Positions 61,540 to 64,000 of a DNA stretch of 64,000 bases are shown here, piece after piece. The notes beneath the pieces are model-generated. The model was given only the letters and a program-made list of their open reading frames with translations. It ran no database searches and was not told the DNA's origin. This DNA is from Methanotorris igneus Kol 5. GTDB taxonomy: Archaea > AGJL01 > Methanococci > Methanococcales > Methanococcaceae. The stretch is taken from NCBI RefSeq assembly GCF_000214415.1, contig NC_015562.1, positions 1,403,130-1,467,129 on the forward strand, written 5' to 3'. Both the position numbers and the translations under genes were made by a program. Every line of letters begins with the position of its first letter. Position 1 is the first letter of the stretch.

Positions 61540-64000
61540 TGAATATGAAAAAATACACTGGATTTGTAATAGGAGTGTTGTTACTAATAATATTCCAAAT
61601 ATCATATGCTGAAAATTCTGATACATATACCTTAACTATAGATAGCTATAAAATTAAAAATATAGACAATAATTCACAACTTATATTAATAGATGGATTT
61701 AACAATGGGAACTCCCCTGGAAATCCTATGTTGCCATATAAACAGTATGACATACTACTTCCATTAAACTGTGATTTATCAAGTGTAAAATTGGAAATAG
61801 TAGAAACTGAAGGATGTTATATTAATAAAACTCTAAATATCCCGCCTGCACCACCATATGTGGCAAACATTGTTAATAAGACCATAATTAGTTATGGAAG
61901 TAACAAAAATATAAAGAATGGATACAATTTAGATATATATAGCGTTAATAAACTTTATCCAAGTAAACCTATCTCAATAGTTCACAAAGGTCAGCTTAGA
62001 GAAGCTAAATTGGTTAGGGTAGTATTTACACCAGTGCAGTATAATCCAGTAGAGAAGAAAGCTTACATAAACAAAAAAGTTGTTTTTAAAATATCATATA
62101 ACTTATTAGGCACCAGTTCCTCAACTGAAAAAGGATATGTGATGTCTCCACAGACATATAAACTACTGAATAACTATAATATCCTAAATAAAAATGTACT
62201 AAAAGAAACTACATTACCAAATAGCAACACTAATGCCATATATGATTATGTAATTGTAACAACAAATGATATTGTAAAGTACTCAAGTCAATTAAATAAC
62301 AATAACTTTGTTAATTATTTAAAATTTAAAGGATATAATCCTTTAATTATTACTGAAGATGATTATGGATATGAAACTGGACAGCAAAGAGCCATAAATA
62401 TTAGAAACTGGCTTAGAAACCACTATCTGACTTACGGAATAAAATATGTGTTACTAATAGGAAACCCAGATCCTGATGACCCCTTGAATAGTTCAGATAG
62501 CTATGGAGATATACCAATGATGATGTGTTATCCAAGATATGGTGCTGGGGACGACGATGAAGATTGTCCAACAGATTACTTCTATGCAGATTTAACCGGA
62601 AATTGGGATTCTGACGGAAATGGTATATATGGTGATCCTAATGATACTGTAGATTTTTATCCTGAAGTATTTGTTGGTAGGATTCCTGTGTATAATAATG
62701 ATTATGGGGCATTAGATGCTATATTATATAAAATAATGACTTATGGAAACACTTATGGAGATTGGAGAAAAAATGTAATGTTGCCAATGGCGATTTCAAA
62801 TTATGAAAATGAAGATGGATATAATAGAACAGATGGTAGGGATTTACCAAAATATTTAATTGAAAATTCACTAAATCAAAATGGATTTTCTCATTACGTA
62901 ATGTATGAAAGAAGTGGTATAAATCCAGTTCCTACTACTGCTCCATACTACAATGCACCAATAAATAAGTCAAATGTCATTAATGAATGGAACAATGGTT
63001 GTGGGATAGTATTTTGGTGGGGACATGGCTATCATAAAATAGTATATAGGGAAATATGGGTTGAAGATGATGGAGATGGTGTACCAGAATCTAATGAGAT
63101 GAGTTGGATAAGTTTCTTAAACTCTTATGATACTTTAAAGCTAAATAATGATAAACCAGCAATAACCTATCAATGTTCATGTTCAAATGGCTACCCAGAA
63201 GACAGTGATAATTTAGGATATGCTTTATTAAAAAGAGGGGCTATTGCTACAGTTTCAGCTTCAAGAGCATCTTGGTATAAACCAGGGTATTGGTCACCCA
63301 ATGGAGATCCAGACAATGCAGAAATTGGATACGAGTTTGTTAAAAGAGTGGTGGATGGACATCCTGTTGGTGAAGCTTTATATTTAGCAAAAAGTTCTTT
63401 TAGAAATAATCTTGATTCATGTGATATAATGAATTTAATGGATTTTAATTTATATGGAGATCCTTCTTTGACTATAAATGAAAATAGCAATTATACTCCA
63501 CCAAACTATTATGTAATTAATAAGCTTCCTTATACCATAATTCAAAGTGGATATTATGTGTTAAATACTTCCTGTGAAAACCTCAATACAACCGCTATAA
63601 CCATAGATGCAGATAATGTTGTATTGGATGGGAACGGGGAGGTTTTAGATGGATATTGTGCAGATACCTATCCTACTGGAATCATAGTAAATGGACATAA
63701 AAATATCACAATAAAGAATCTAACTGTTAAAGAATTTTGGGATGGAATCTCCCTTTACAGTTCATCAAATAACACAATAACAAATGTAAATGCTTCAAAT
63801 AATAATCATTATGGAATCCGCCTTGACAGTTCATCAAATAACACAATAACAAATGTAAATGTTTCAAATAATAATGATTGTGGAATCTTCCTTGACAGTT
63901 CATCAAATAACACAATATCAAATGTAAATGCTTCGAATAATAATGGTAGTGGAATCTACCTTTGGGATTCATCAAATAATAATACAATAACAGATGTAAT
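61539..64000 (+). CDS. Secreted gingipain-like (C25) protease with NosD-type beta-helix repeats, partial
   Basis: This reading frame is open to the window end (over 815 codons) and starts MNMKKYTGFVIGVLLL, a signal peptide ending about residue 24. The middle part resembles the C25/gingipain family: NTNAIYDYVIVTTNDIVKY, KYVLLIGNPDPDD, FYPEVFVGRIPVYNND. The probable catalytic His is in VFWWGHGYHK and the probable catalytic Cys in ITYQCSCSNGYPED. After about residue 640 come NosD-type right-handed parallel beta-helix repeats (SSNNTITNVNASNNN), 23 residues each. It overlaps the lipoprotein gene by three bases. A surface or secreted protease is likely; the C-terminus is not visible. Confidence 0.78.
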   Translation, partial: MNMKKYTGFVIGVLLLIIFQISYAENSDTYTLTIDSYKIKNIDNNSQLILIDGFNNGNSPGNPMLPYKQYDILLPLNCDLSSVKLEIVETEGCYINKTLNIPPAPPYVANIVNKTIISYGSNKNIKNGYNLDIYSVNKLYPSKPISIVHKGQLREAKLVRVVFTPVQYNPVEKKAYINKKVVFKISYNLLGTSSSTEKGYVMSPQTYKLLNNYNILNKNVLKETTLPNSNTNAIYDYVIVTTNDIVKYSSQLNNNNFVNYLKFKGYNPLIITEDDYGYETGQQRAINIRNWLRNHYLTYGIKYVLLIGNPDPDDPLNSSDSYGDIPMMMCYPRYGAGDDDEDCPTDYFYADLTGNWDSDGNGIYGDPNDTVDFYPEVFVGRIPVYNNDYGALDAILYKIMTYGNTYGDWRKNVMLPMAISNYENEDGYNRTDGRDLPKYLIENSLNQNGFSHYVMYERSGINPVPTTAPYYNAPINKSNVINEWNNGCGIVFWWGHGYHKIVYREIWVEDDGDGVPESNEMSWISFLNSYDTLKLNNDKPAITYQCSCSNGYPEDSDNLGYALLKRGAIATVSASRASWYKPGYWSPNGDPDNAEIGYEFVKRVVDGHPVGEALYLAKSSFRNNLDSCDIMNLMDFNLYGDPSLTINENSNYTPPNYYVINKLPYTIIQSGYYVLNTSCENLNTTAITIDADNVVLDGNGEVLDGYCADTYPTGIIVNGHKNITIKNLTVKEFWDGISLYSSSNNTITNVNASNNNHYGIRLDSSSNNTITNVNVSNNNDCGIFLDSSSNNTISNVNASNNNGSGIYLWDSSNNNTITDV
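63759..64000 (+). repeat. 69-base tandem repeats encoding the beta-helix
   Basis: The sequence AGTTCATCAAATAACACAAT (or close variants) recurs at 63759, 63828, 63897 and about 63966, a period of exactly 69 bases or 23 codons. Each unit encodes a turn of the parallel beta-helix. Confidence 0.8.

Noticed and set aside
63191-63987. Minus-strand reading frames in the protease gene
   Set aside because: They are mirror frames of the repetitive coding sequence and have no ribosome sites.
63759-64000. CRISPR array
   Set aside because: The 69-base repeats are in frame, have no spacers and encode beta-helix turns.

Overview
The window looks like chromosome of a hyperthermophilic methanogen of the Methanocaldococcaceae (Methanocaldococcus or Methanotorris type). 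The base composition is AT-rich, ribosome binding sites are of the GGTGA type, and TTG and GTG starts are frequent. Genes that point the same way are the archaeal CO dehydrogenase/acetyl-CoA synthase subunits (CdhA, CdhB, CdhC), class I lysyl-tRNA synthetase, archaeal TruB/Cbf5, S8e, phosphomevalonate dehydratase (AcnX) and 2-oxoacid:ferredoxin oxidoreductase subunits. This placement is inference. No rRNA, tRNA or CRISPR array was seen.

Layout. 0-6.6 kb (minus strand): the acetyl-CoA synthase genes cdhC-cdhA-cdhB, preceded by an Lrp/AsnC regulator and a cysteine-rich V4R sensor protein, with repeated TACGCA motifs in both cdh upstream regions. 6.7-8.4 kb: a small membrane protein, truB and a cupin. 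8.5-31 kb: an accessory region mixing housekeeping genes (ferredoxin, UPF0282, CofE-like, an RNase J-like metallo-beta-lactamase, a class II amidotransferase, a gamma-glutamylcyclotransferase) with probable defence genes. The defence-type genes are a P-loop ATPase with a nuclease-like C-terminus, a TPR/DUF2971-like protein, McrBC, a four-gene operon ending in a RecD-like helicase fused to a predicted nuclease, a CARF-like/winged-helix regulator, and a two-gene cassette with a PD-(D/E)XK-like nuclease. 31.3-32.5 kb: AcnX large subunit.

32.8-46.9 kb (plus strand) holds the most interesting system. A SAM methyltransferase is followed by a complete five-gene Dpp/Opp/Nik-type ABC importer, then by a second substrate-binding protein and two permeases without ATPases, then by a second SAM methyltransferase. 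Immediately downstream are three nitrogenase-like genes (NifK-, NifD- and NifH-like) that keep the P-cluster-type cysteines and the NifH iron-sulfur cysteines. The two methyltransferases share about 213 bp of nearly identical DNA and the two ATPases share 59 identical bp, so the cassette is recombining internally. A textbook kink-turn hairpin lies in the leader of the first importer. The cassette looks like an undescribed group IV-type nitrogenase-like reductase with dedicated substrate or metallophore uptake and methylation. The substrate cannot be read from sequence.

47-60.8 kb is mostly housekeeping: a gate-domain membrane protein, cbiF, pyrB, rps8e, a PflX-like radical SAM protein, lysS, korB, korC, an AgrE/ArgZ-type ornithine cyclodeaminase, acylphosphatase and hisC. 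Small inverted-repeat elements with TATAGTTGT-type ends and several gene remnants are interspersed. 61-64 kb: a lipoprotein and a secreted gingipain-like (C25) protease that runs into NosD-type beta-helix repeats and off the end of the window.
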